Positions 1 through 5,457 of a stretch of 6,062 nt of DNA are shown in pieces. This DNA is from DATDYW01 sp036516995. Lineage in GTDB: Bacteria > Patescibacteriota > Minisyncoccia > Phycocordibacterales > JAACPR01. The DNA is taken from the NCBI GenBank assembly GCA_036516995.1, contig DATDYW010000076.1, forward strand, positions 1-6,062. Reading direction: 5' to 3'. Under the pieces are notes generated by a model. That model was not told where the DNA came from and did no database searches. It worked only from the letters and a program-made list of their open reading frames with translations. The position numbers and the translations under genes were made by a program. Within the stretch, counting starts at the first letter, position 1. Every line of letters starts with the position of its first letter.

Positions 1-1
1 C

Positions 2-481
2 GACTACTACACCCACTTCACCTCGCCGATCCGTCGCTACCCCGACCTGGTGGTGCACCGCATTCTGGCCGCCTCGCTCGAGGGCAAGCGCTTTTCCGAG
101 GCGCAGGTTGGCGATTTTGCCCGCGTCGCCGCGCGCGCCACGGAGCGCGAGGTCCAGGCTTCCGAGGCCGAGCGCGCCTCGATTCGCTACAAGCAGGTGG
201 AATTTATGCAGGCTCACGTGGGCGCTACCTTCGAGGGCGTCGTCTCCGGCGTCGCCAAGTGGGGCGCGTTCGTCACCATCGAGGAGACTGGCGCCGAGGG
301 CATGGTGCACATCTCGAAGCTCGGCGGCCCGGGCAAGGCTGACTTCTTCTCGCTCGACGAAAAGAACTACCGCCTCGTCGGTGAAAAATCCGGCAAGAAA
401 ATCTCCCTCGGCGACCGGGTGCGCGTAAAGGTAGAGAAGGCGGATATGGAGGAGAAGAAGCTGGACCTTGCTCTAGTTTAA
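2..481 (+). CDS. rnr: Ribonuclease R (RNase II/RNB family), 3' end only
   Basis: This is the last 159 residues of a processive 3'-to-5' exoribonuclease that degrades structured RNA in the cytoplasm; the gene begins outside the window. The reading frame is open from base 2. Its first residues, YYTHFTSPIRRYPDLVVHR, are the hallmark end of the RNB catalytic domain, where the arginines of the SPIRRY block belong to the conserved active-site region. A helical stretch of about 50 residues follows. A C-terminal S1 RNA-binding domain then runs from about residue 72 to the end, with GATFEGVVSGVAKWGAFV and GMVHIS as its typical strands. The protein stops directly after S1 and lacks the lysine-rich tail known from E. 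coli RNase R. RNase II also carries an S1 domain, so RNase II is the alternative, but the YTHFTSPIRRYPDL wording favours RNase R. The gene converges on the HNH gene. Confidence 0.95.
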   Translation, partial: DYYTHFTSPIRRYPDLVVHRILAASLEGKRFSEAQVGDFARVAARATEREVQASEAERASIRYKQVEFMQAHVGATFEGVVSGVAKWGAFVTIEETGAEGMVHISKLGGPGKADFFSLDEKNYRLVGEKSGKKISLGDRVRVKVEKADMEEKKLDLALV

Positions 482-534
482 GACGAAGGCTGAAGGCGGA
501 CGGGATGGGGGCGGAGTAGAAACAGAAAAGGAAA

Positions 535-561
535 AGGCGGTTCGTCTGAGACGAACCGCCT
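535..561 (-). terminator. Hairpin terminator between the convergent rnr and HNH genes
   Basis: A perfect 12-bp stem (AGGCGGTTCGTC pairing with GACGAACCGCCT) closes a 3-nt TGA loop. Read on the minus strand, the stem lies 6 nt past the stop of the HNH gene and is followed by TTTTCCTTTTCTGTTTC, a T-rich tract as expected of an intrinsic terminator. On the plus strand no T tract follows, but the same hairpin lies 53 nt after the rnr stop and might also slow transcription from that side. Its main role is probably to end the smc-HNH operon. Confidence 0.75.
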
Positions 562-567
562 GGCGCT

Positions 568-1335
568 TCACTTCGTTGAGCGAGCTATTTTTGCGTGTCT
601 TGCCAAAAGTGTGGGGTCTGGAGAGAAAATCTTGGGCAATAGTAGTTTCTTGCCTTCGAAGCTCAAAAACCACTTCGCAGATTCTGAATCGCCGAGGCTA
701 ATCTTCGAACTGAAGTGGACGGTCAAATCATCTTCTACCCACATTAAGTGGCGGTCAAACGCTCTATCGTGCAAAGCGTTCAAACAGAGTCCGTTCCTCG
801 GGTTTAATCTGTTATTCACATCTACCGACCAGGGGACAATGTGACTAGCGGTGAGTAGGGCCTGCTCTTTGATCCCCGTAATGCAACATTGGTATCCGTA
901 CAGCGACAAAACTCGTTTCCTAAAGAAGTTTTGATTGACGCGTATCTTCACTAGACTATCTCTCTCAATTCCCTCTTTCGGTAAATCATCAATCTCCACA
1001 CCAGCAACATCTTCTAATGTTTTGCCTAGGAGGCTTGCCCTAAGGCGTTCGCTCTCCAGTGCGAGCTCTTCTGGCCTTTCGGAGAACTCCTTCCAAATTT
1101 CTTCTTCGCCCTTCGCGCCGTGAGACATGCCGCCGACCCCTCGCGCTTTGAGCACGGGATCAAGTCGAGCAATGTTCGCAAGTTTGAGCGCCACGGAGCT
1201 CGGCGTCCTCCCGAGTAAAGACGCGAGCTGTTGAATCTTTGGGTTCCTAGAATTAATCGAACCGAACGGTATTTGACAGTAAAGATTGAATGCGAGGATG
1301 TGTTCCTCCCTCGTCCAGTTAGAGTGCTCCGCCAT
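568..1335 (-). CDS. HNH endonuclease (HNH_2-like) with N-terminal helical DNA-binding-like domain
   Basis: Predicted 255-residue DNA nuclease of the kind found alone or in restriction and defence settings. The HNH domain spans about residues 130-195: RVNQNFFRKRVLSLYGYQCCITG, then ASHIVPW with H165, NPRNGL with N181, and LNALHDRAFD with H189. These give the His-Asn-His metal and active-site set, and Cys151 starts the CxTG-type turn seen in HNH_2 proteins. The N-terminal part (NWTREEHILAFNLYCQIPFG, then IQQLASLLGRTPSSVALKLANIARLDP) matches, from memory, a helix-turn-helix-like region common in front of this HNH type. The ATG lies 6 nt past the smc stop with no clear Shine-Dalgarno, so expression probably depends on smc transcription and possibly translational coupling. 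Three sampled 60-nt lines are 48, 47 and 40% G+C against 77% in an smc line, which points to transfer. The substrate is unknown; no methylase or other defence gene is visible. Confidence 0.9.
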   Translation of the reverse strand: MAEHSNWTREEHILAFNLYCQIPFGSINSRNPKIQQLASLLGRTPSSVALKLANIARLDPVLKARGVGGMSHGAKGEEEIWKEFSERPEELALESERLRASLLGKTLEDVAGVEIDDLPKEGIERDSLVKIRVNQNFFRKRVLSLYGYQCCITGIKEQALLTASHIVPWSVDVNNRLNPRNGLCLNALHDRAFDRHLMWVEDDLTVHFSSKISLGDSESAKWFLSFEGKKLLLPKIFSPDPTLLARHAKIARSTK

Positions 1336-1341
1336 ATTTTT

Positions 1342-3570
1342 CTACTTCGCCACTGCCACCGCCTCTTCGAACCGTACCGACAGCAGCTCGGAGACGCCGC
1401 TTGCCATCGTCACGCCGTAGAGCGCGCCAGCCCGGCTCATCGTCTCGCGATTGTGGGTCACGAGCACGAGCTGCGATTTCTTGGCGAGGCGCTCGATGAG
1501 GTCGCCGTAGCGGCGAGAGTTGGCCTCATCGAGGGCGGCGTCGGTCTCGTCGAGCACTACGAACGGCGGCGGGTTCACCTGGCTCATGGCGAAGAGGAGC
1601 GCGATCGAGGTCAGCGCCCGCTCGCCGCCCGAGAGCTGCACCAGGCCGGTGATGCGCTTCCTGGGGAGCTTGACCTGCACCTCGACGCCTTCCTCTGCCT
1701 CTTCCGCTTCATCGGGTTCGCTGGCACCCATATCTTCGAGATCAGCGCGCTTCCGCTTCTCTATCTTCGTGCGCACCAGCTTCGCCTCGCCGCCGCCGAA
1801 CATCAGCGCGAAGAGCTCGCCGAACGCCTCGTTGACCTTCTTGAGCCCGCTGTCGAAGCGAGTGTGAATCTGACCCTCCAAATCGGAAATGAGCGTCTTG
1901 AGCGTTTCAGACGACTTGCCGAGATCCTCGAGCTCCTTGCCGAGGAACTCGTCGCGCGAGGAGGCTTCGTGGTGCTCCTTGAGCACCTCGTCCCCCACGC
2001 CGCCGCCGAGCTCCTCGAGGCGCAGCTTGCCGCGCTCGAGTTCGCGGCGGCGGGCGACCTGGGTGTCTCGCGGCTCGGCGAGAATTTCCTCTTTCGACGG
2101 TGCCGACTCGCCCGGCTCGGGCTTCTCGTAGTTGAGCTGGCCGTGGCCGACGAGCGCGGAGGCCTCCTGGAGCTCGCGGCGGAACTCTTCCTCGTCGCGC
2201 TCGGCGTCCTTTGCAGCGCGAGCGAGATCGTCAATCTTTCGCTCGAGCTCGCCGCGGTGGGCAACGAGCGACAGCAGCTCGCGCTCGGCGCTGACAGCTC
2301 CAGCCCGCGAGGCGTCGCGCTCGGCGCGCAGCCGTGAGACCTCCTCGGACGCCTTCTGCTCCCGCTTCGCCGCTGTTTCGAGGTCGGCGCGCAGAGAGGA
2401 AACTTGTTTGGCCAGCGCAGAAGTATCTGGCATTGCCGACCCGCCCCCGTCACCCTTCAGCAGCAAGCCAATCGCCTCCTCGGCCTCGGCGAGCGCAGCG
2501 AGTGCCGCCTCAACCGTTCCAGCAGCCTTCGCGCCCTTGAGCGACTCCCGAATCTTCGTGAGCGCCGCTGCCACGGCCGGCCGCGGCACGGGCGCGCCCT
2601 CGGCGTCGCTCCCCTTGCCCGCCATCCGCTCGACAGCGCGTAGCTCGCCTTCTGCCGAACCAAGCTCGCGGGTGGCCTTGGAAACGGCGGCGCGGGCCTC
2701 GGCGAGCGCCTTCTCCGCGACATCCAGCTCGGGCGAACTCTCCGAGCGCTCGTCGCTCTTCGACACCGCCATCTCCCGCTCGCGAATTTGGGCCAGCAGC
2801 TTCTCGCGCTCGGTGTTCGGCGCGCGGAGCGCCTCGACGGTTGATTTTCGCACCGCGGAAACGTAAATTGACTCGCGACGCAGGTAGTCGCGGTAGCGCT
2901 TGGCGACGTCGGCCTTGAGCAGCGAGGCGCGCTCGACCTTCTCCACCTGCTTCTTCAGGAACCGCAGGTGCGGCGCGAGCTCCTTGCGCAGCGCCTCCAC
3001 CTGCGCCACGTTCTCAGCCGTCTTCCCCAGCTTCTTCTCGGCTTCAGCGCGTTTCCACTCGAAGCTCCGCAGCCCGAGCGCGTCCTCGAAGATCTCGCGG
3101 CGCTCCCGTGGGGTGGCCGAGAGCACGCGGTCGGCCTCGCCCTGCGAGACTATGTGGTGGCCCGACGGGCCAATATTCGCCACCGCCAGGAGCTCTACAA
3201 TTTCGCGCAGTCGCACCACCGAACCATTGATCGAGTACTCGTTCTGCCCGTCGCGGTGAACCGTACGCTCGAGCACGACCTCGTCGTAGTCGAGCGGCAG
3301 AACGCGGGCGTGGTTGTCTAAGGTTGCCTTCACGGTGGCTCGCCCGGCCCGCGGCAACGCCTGGCTACCGCCCCACACCAAATCCTCGCCACGCCGCCCG
3401 CGCATCGATTTGACCGACTGCTCGCCGAGCACGAACCGCAGCCCCTCCACCACATTAGATTTCCCCGACCCGTTCGGCCCCACAACAGCCGTCACCGGCG
3501 CCTCGAATTTGAGGATCGACTTTTTGCCGAACGACTTGAAACCGGAAAGCTCGAGGGATTTCAGATACAC
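1342..3570 (-). CDS. smc: Short SMC-type chromosome segregation ATPase lacking a recognisable hinge
   Basis: A 742-residue structural-maintenance-of-chromosomes ATPase; such proteins dimerise and organise DNA for segregation. The N-terminal half-domain carries Walker A GPNGSGKSN (31-39) and the Q-loop HHIVSQGEAD (Gln143). The C-terminal half has the signature LSGGERALTS (from 646), Walker B FVVLDE (Asp674, Glu675), the D-loop ALDEAN, the H-loop His706 (VTHNRETMSRAG) and the SMC-specific LYGVTM...GVSELLSV ending. The two halves are joined by coiled-coil-like arms of roughly 150-170 residues each. The tip (about 316-382) is Ala/Gly/Pro-rich, and neither a globular ~150-residue hinge nor a CxxC zinc hook is seen. 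Bacterial SMC is usually about 1,150-1,200 residues, so this one is much reduced yet has intact ends. The start is GTG at 3570, chosen because YLKSLELSGFKSF is the canonical SMC N-terminus; no Shine-Dalgarno is evident. A TAGAAT lies 12 nt upstream of the start, but no -35 box was found. scpA and scpB are not in the window. Confidence 0.93.
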   Translation of the reverse strand: MYLKSLELSGFKSFGKKSILKFEAPVTAVVGPNGSGKSNVVEGLRFVLGEQSVKSMRGRRGEDLVWGGSQALPRAGRATVKATLDNHARVLPLDYDEVVLERTVHRDGQNEYSINGSVVRLREIVELLAVANIGPSGHHIVSQGEADRVLSATPRERREIFEDALGLRSFEWKRAEAEKKLGKTAENVAQVEALRKELAPHLRFLKKQVEKVERASLLKADVAKRYRDYLRRESIYVSAVRKSTVEALRAPNTEREKLLAQIREREMAVSKSDERSESSPELDVAEKALAEARAAVSKATRELGSAEGELRAVERMAGKGSDAEGAPVPRPAVAAALTKIRESLKGAKAAGTVEAALAALAEAEEAIGLLLKGDGGGSAMPDTSALAKQVSSLRADLETAAKREQKASEEVSRLRAERDASRAGAVSAERELLSLVAHRGELERKIDDLARAAKDAERDEEEFRRELQEASALVGHGQLNYEKPEPGESAPSKEEILAEPRDTQVARRRELERGKLRLEELGGGVGDEVLKEHHEASSRDEFLGKELEDLGKSSETLKTLISDLEGQIHTRFDSGLKKVNEAFGELFALMFGGGEAKLVRTKIEKRKRADLEDMGASEPDEAEEAEEGVEVQVKLPRKRITGLVQLSGGERALTSIALLFAMSQVNPPPFVVLDETDAALDEANSRRYGDLIERLAKKSQLVLVTHNRETMSRAGALYGVTMASGVSELLSVRFEEAVAVAK

Positions 3571-3601
3571 GCGAGGTGGATTCTAACCCAGCTCCCACCC
3601 G

Positions 3602-3637
3602 ACCCTAAGGCCTCGCCTTAAGGCGAGGCCTTAGGGT
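3602..3637. repeat. Perfect 36-bp palindrome upstream of smc
   Basis: The 18-nt arm ACCCTAAGGCCTCGCCTT is followed at once by its exact reverse complement with no spacer. As RNA or single-stranded DNA it could fold into a 16-bp stem with a TTAA loop. It lies 32 nt upstream of the smc GTG start and 50 nt before the ATG of the divergent small gene. Neither flank has a T tract, so it does not look like a normal terminator. A dimeric-protein binding site, a dispersed palindromic repeat unit or an mRNA leader structure are the options. Confidence 0.85.
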
Positions 3638-3687
3638 TTGCAGTGGACAAAATTGACGGCCCCGACGGCACAGGGCAGGCTGCCCAT

Positions 3688-3915
3688 ATGGGAACACCTA
3701 AACAGGTATCTGAATACAAGCAGCGAAATGACCTCCGCCACGCCATCGCCCACTTTTGCGAGGTGCCGCGCACCATGCACGAGGTCAGGGACAAATTCAA
3801 AATCAGCGGCATCTCTGCCGGCGCCTTCCTGAGCGGCCTCTGCCGCAGCGGCGCCTGCCACTACGACTCCGCGACCAAAAGGCACCGCCACGACAAACGG
3901 TATCGTGTGCACTGA
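3688..3915 (+). CDS. Small basic protein, possible winged-helix fold
   Basis: A 75-residue protein I cannot assign to a named family. After MGTPKQVSEYKQRND it shows one probable helix (LRHAIAHFCEVP), a second (TMHEVRDKFKI), a third (SAGAFLSGLCRSGAC) and a basic, His-rich hairpin-like end (HYDSATKRHRHDKRYRVH). That order of three helices then a charged wing resembles a small winged-helix DNA-binding protein; this is an inference from pattern only. The ATG at 3688 was chosen because the protein-like sequence begins there. A GTG at 3643 in the same frame would add 15 residues (90 in all) and sits only 5 nt after the 36-bp palindrome. Neither start has a strong ribosome site, and no convincing promoter was seen. 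Reality as a gene is supported by the intrinsic terminator 16 nt after the stop. It faces away from smc. Confidence 0.6.
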   Translation: MGTPKQVSEYKQRNDLRHAIAHFCEVPRTMHEVRDKFKISGISAGAFLSGLCRSGACHYDSATKRHRHDKRYRVH

Positions 3916-3931
3916 GAACTCCTCCTGTTTC

Positions 3932-3968
3932 AAGCCGGCCGCGCAGCGCGCGGCCGGCTTTTTCTTTT
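3932..3968 (+). terminator. Strong intrinsic terminator after the small winged-helix-like gene
   Basis: A perfect 13-bp G+C-rich stem (3932-3944 pairing with 3948-3960) with an AGC loop runs directly into TTTCTTTT. It begins 16 nt past the stop of the plus-strand small gene. The T tract overlaps the stop codon of the convergent regulator gene. Read from the minus strand the stem is followed by GAAAC rather than T's, so it is mainly a plus-strand terminator. Confidence 0.9.
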
Positions 3969-4746
3969 ACCTACGCCGCTTCATGATTTCGACAATTCGA
4001 GCATTGAGATCAATTTTCTCGCCGGAGTGGACGAGGAGGTCCAGCCAGGCGCGCAGAGCCGCGGCCACCGGCCGACCCTCGATACGGAACGCCTCGACTG
4101 ACTGCCAGTCGATGACGAGGGCTACGTCGGGTAAGAAGAGGTAGTCGACGTGGGCCGGCAGCAACGCGTCAGGCACGACGTGGACAACGGTGGGGCGCCC
4201 CCAGTGTGACTCGAGCGATTCACGATCGAGCTTCTCGAGAGCCGCCAGCTCGGAGCGACCTGCCACGCCCTCCATGACAATTTTCCGACGCTTCAGGGCG
4301 GCGTGGTAATCAGCGAGGAAGTCTTTTGGGAGGAGCTTTAGCGAGCGACCCACGTCACGCCCCTGAACGGCAAAGATTCGCGTGCCGACGGGGAGCGAGG
4401 AAACCTCTCGCGTTAGATCGAGCACGCCGGCAAGCCCGCGGCGGGATGTGACGCGAGCTTCGCCTGTGCTGAGCAAGCCGCCGTCGGCAATTCGGTGCAG
4501 CCGGGCAGCAGCCTCGGCCGTCGAGACAAGTCGCCACGGCGCGCGGTAACCCTGGCCGCGAGTCGCGAAGCCGCGGCACGCTAGTCGGCGCAGCGTCGCG
4601 AGCGCCGTTGTCCGTGGCAGATCGGCGGCGCGAGCTAACGGAGAAACTAGGAGGCCGCGCGGGGCGCGAGACAGCGTAGCGAGCGCCGCGCGCTCGGCTG
4701 CGGTGAGCCTGAGCGTCTTTTCGGCAAGCGAGGAGTTGGGACGCAT
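3967..4746 (-). CDS. Winged-helix transcriptional regulator, TrmB-like
   Basis: A 259-residue predicted cytoplasmic regulator. Residues about 14-75 (LTAAERAALATLSRAPRGLLVSPLARAADLPRTTALATLRRLACRGFATR) read as a winged helix-turn-helix with the recognition helix in PRTTALATLRRL. The remainder is an effector-like domain with a helix-rich linker and alternating hydrophobic strands, such as TVVHVVPDALLPAHVDYLFLPDVALVIDWQSVEAFRIEG, then a helix AALRAWLDLL. This layout recalls TrmB-family and related regulators described in archaea and in CPR bacteria, but no ligand pocket can be read. The frame stays open to 4869, yet the ATG at 4746 is preferred because a good promoter and an inverted repeat lie between the two, and the extra 41 residues do not look like part of the domain. 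The gene is divergent from the Cys-repeat operon, so autoregulation and control of that operon are plausible. Confidence 0.75.
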   Translation of the reverse strand: MRPNSSLAEKTLRLTAAERAALATLSRAPRGLLVSPLARAADLPRTTALATLRRLACRGFATRGQGYRAPWRLVSTAEAAARLHRIADGGLLSTGEARVTSRRGLAGVLDLTREVSSLPVGTRIFAVQGRDVGRSLKLLPKDFLADYHAALKRRKIVMEGVAGRSELAALEKLDRESLESHWGRPTVVHVVPDALLPAHVDYLFLPDVALVIDWQSVEAFRIEGRPVAAALRAWLDLLVHSGEKIDLNARIVEIMKRRR

Positions 4747-4769
4747 AAGTATCCAAAAAACAGATACTT
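4747..4769. promoter_or_regulatory. Inverted repeat next to the regulator start, possible operator
   Basis: The 7-nt arms AAGTATC (4747-4753) and GATACTT (4763-4769) are exact reverse complements separated by 9 nt. The repeat abuts the regulator ATG, and its outer arm overlaps the -10 box of that gene's promoter, so it would cover the expected transcription start. That placement fits a repressor operator for autoregulation; a small 5' leader hairpin is the alternative. Binding by the adjacent regulator is an inference. Confidence 0.5.
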
Positions 4770-4796
4770 TATATCTTAAATACTGAGACTTTGCAA
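4768..4796 (-). promoter_or_regulatory. Sigma-70-type promoter for the regulator gene
   Basis: Read on the minus strand, TTGCAA (4796-4791, 4 of 6 to the -35 consensus) is followed after exactly 17 nt by TATAAA (4773-4768, 5 of 6 to the -10 consensus). The transcription start would fall roughly 7 nt beyond, leaving a leader of about 15 nt before the ATG at 4746. The TTGCAA hexamer is itself palindromic and so could also act as a -35 box for the divergent operon, but only a weak -10 (TTAAAA, 4815-4820, spacing 18) is seen on that side. Confidence 0.6.
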
Positions 4797-4812
4797 TCTC
4801 CCCGGAGATTGC
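4793..4812. promoter_or_regulatory. Second inverted repeat in the divergent intergenic region
   Basis: The arms GCAATCTCC (4793-4801) and GGAGATTGC (4804-4812) are perfect reverse complements with a 2-nt centre. The repeat overlaps the -35 box of the regulator promoter and lies 67 nt upstream of the plus-strand operon start. No T tract follows on either strand, so a terminator is unlikely and a dimer-binding operator is the simplest reading. Confidence 0.45.
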
Positions 4813-4879
4813 CCTTAAAAACTGCCTGCGGCGCCCAGAAAGCCAATGCTGGCTGAGTAAAAGAACCATCCCAATAACA

Positions 4880-5257
4880 ATGAAACTAATCGCAACTCAA
4901 AGCTGCGGCCCTACCCTAGGCTGCCCTACCCTGCTCGAAATTACACCGGAGGAGCTGCGGACCTACTTCGGTGGCCTGGGCTGCCCCGCCCTCTTCGAAA
5001 TCACCCCCGAGGAACTCCGCTGCGGCCTGGCCCTTGGCTGCCCCGCCCTCTTCGAGGTTACGCCCGAGGCACTCCGCTGTGGTATTGGCGCGTGCCCGGC
5101 AGCGTGGGTCGAGGACGGCACAGACAAACTCGTCGTCATCGGCGCACAGCTTCAGAAGCCTCCGGCCGAGGTTGCCAAACGAATTGGCCCTGGCGAAGCA
5201 GCATTCGTTGTGCCCCGCGCCCTCTTCGAAAACCTAAAACGAAAGGAGCCCGCGTGA
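4880..5257 (+). CDS. Cys-rich protein with three tandem 'LGCPALFEITPEELRCG' repeats
   Basis: A 125-residue protein of unknown function with no signal peptide or membrane segment. After MKLIATQSCGPT come three copies of a unit: residues 13-32 (LGCPTLLEITPEELRTYFGG), 33-51 (LGCPALFEITPEELRCGLA) and 52-70 (LGCPALFEVTPEALRCGIG). A fourth, shorter 'ACPAAWVEDG' start leads into TDKLVVIGAQL and ends with PGEAAFVVPRALFENLKRKEPA. The single-copy end resembles, from memory, small bacterial proteins built as 'CPxxxx...VVxGxxL...PGExAVxIPRxLL' that often sit beside helix-turn-helix regulators; here the CP half seems to have multiplied. Seven cysteines (9, 15, 35, 48, 54, 67, 72) could bind metal or form disulfides. 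The ATG has no Shine-Dalgarno in front. The gene is divergent from the regulator and overlaps the next gene by 4 nt, forming an operon with it. A multi-core peptide precursor is possible but no modifying enzyme is nearby. Confidence 0.85.
   Translation: MKLIATQSCGPTLGCPTLLEITPEELRTYFGGLGCPALFEITPEELRCGLALGCPALFEVTPEALRCGIGACPAAWVEDGTDKLVVIGAQLQKPPAEVAKRIGPGEAAFVVPRALFENLKRKEPA
4916..5089 (+). repeat. In-frame tandem repeat (three units of 57-60 nt) inside the Cys-rich gene
   Basis: Three in-frame copies encode the 20-, 19- and 19-residue units. Copies 2 and 3 share an identical 20-nt stretch (4979-4998 and 5036-5055, spacing 57 nt = 19 codons). Copy 1 encodes nearly the same peptide with many different synonymous codons. 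This indicates an older duplication for copy 1, a more recent one for copies 2 and 3, and selection on the protein sequence rather than on the DNA. Confidence 0.9.
5242..5248 (+). promoter_or_regulatory. Shine-Dalgarno AAAGGAG for the overlapping 65-residue gene
   Basis: AAAGGAG lies inside the end of the Cys-rich gene, 5 nt before the GTG at 5254, which is ideal spacing. It is the only strong ribosome site I see in front of a gene in this window and it fixes the start of the downstream gene at the GTGA overlap. Confidence 0.85.
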
Positions 5258-5451
5258 GAGAGAAAGAAATCAAACGGGCAGCTAAGGCCCCGTGCGCGGC
5301 GCGGTCAGAACAATTCTCCGACGAGTTGGCAAAACTCAAAAGGGAGGTCGAGCGGCTGCGCGAAATTCAGGAGTGCGGCGGCATCGACCGCTACAACGCC
5401 ATGATGATGAGCCGGGCGCTCAACAGCAGCTACATCCCTACCGGCTACTGA
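5254..5451 (+). CDS. Small coiled-coil protein, second gene of the Cys-repeat operon
   Basis: A 65-residue protein of unknown function. The start is the GTG whose last two bases and the following A form the TGA stop of the upstream gene, a 4-nt GTGA overlap that suggests translational coupling; AAAGGAG precedes it by 5 nt. A basic N-terminus (MREKEIKRAAKAPCAARSEQ) leads to an amphipathic helix FSDELAKLKREVERLREIQE (21-40) with L25, L28, V32, L35 and I38 spaced as in a short coiled coil. The conspicuous tail CGGIDRYNAMMMSRALNSSYIPTGY has three consecutive methionines and an aromatic end. There are two cysteines (14 and 41). Coupling to the Cys-repeat protein suggests equal dosage or a complex of the two, which is inference. 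An intrinsic terminator follows 6 nt after the stop. The frame is open further upstream (from 5092), but the Shine-Dalgarno decides for 5254. Confidence 0.85.
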   Translation: MREKEIKRAAKAPCAARSEQFSDELAKLKREVERLREIQECGGIDRYNAMMMSRALNSSYIPTGY

Positions 5452-5457
5452 CCACAC

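Noticed and set aside
1231..2337. Long plus-strand open frame of 368 codons
   Set aside because: It lies opposite smc and the start of the HNH gene, and its protein is Leu/Ala/Glu/Arg-rich without domain pattern. It is the usual antisense shadow of a G+C-rich coding strand, while smc has every family motif.
3571..3590. TAGAAT as the -10 box of an smc promoter
   Set aside because: The hexamer is well placed, but 17 nt upstream there is only TTAGGG inside the palindrome, a poor -35 match. It is mentioned under smc and not called as a feature.
3602..3637. Palindrome as an intrinsic terminator
   Set aside because: No T tract follows on either strand, and both neighbouring genes start there rather than end, so there is no transcript from within the window for it to terminate.
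4747..4869. Upstream extension of the regulator by 41 residues (start at 4869)
   Set aside because: This stretch holds the -35/-10 promoter and two inverted repeats, is partly A+T-rich, and encodes no domain-like sequence. The ATG at 4746 directly precedes a normal regulator N-terminus.
4916..5089. CRISPR-like array
   Set aside because: The repeats are in frame, lack separate spacers, differ at synonymous sites and belong to a protein-coding gene; there are only three units and no cas gene.
4880..5257. Confident call as a ribosomally made, modified peptide precursor
   Set aside because: Repeated Cys units are suggestive, but the conserved-looking single-copy part is at the C-terminus and no modifying enzyme, protease or exporter gene is in the window. 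Kept only as an alternative.
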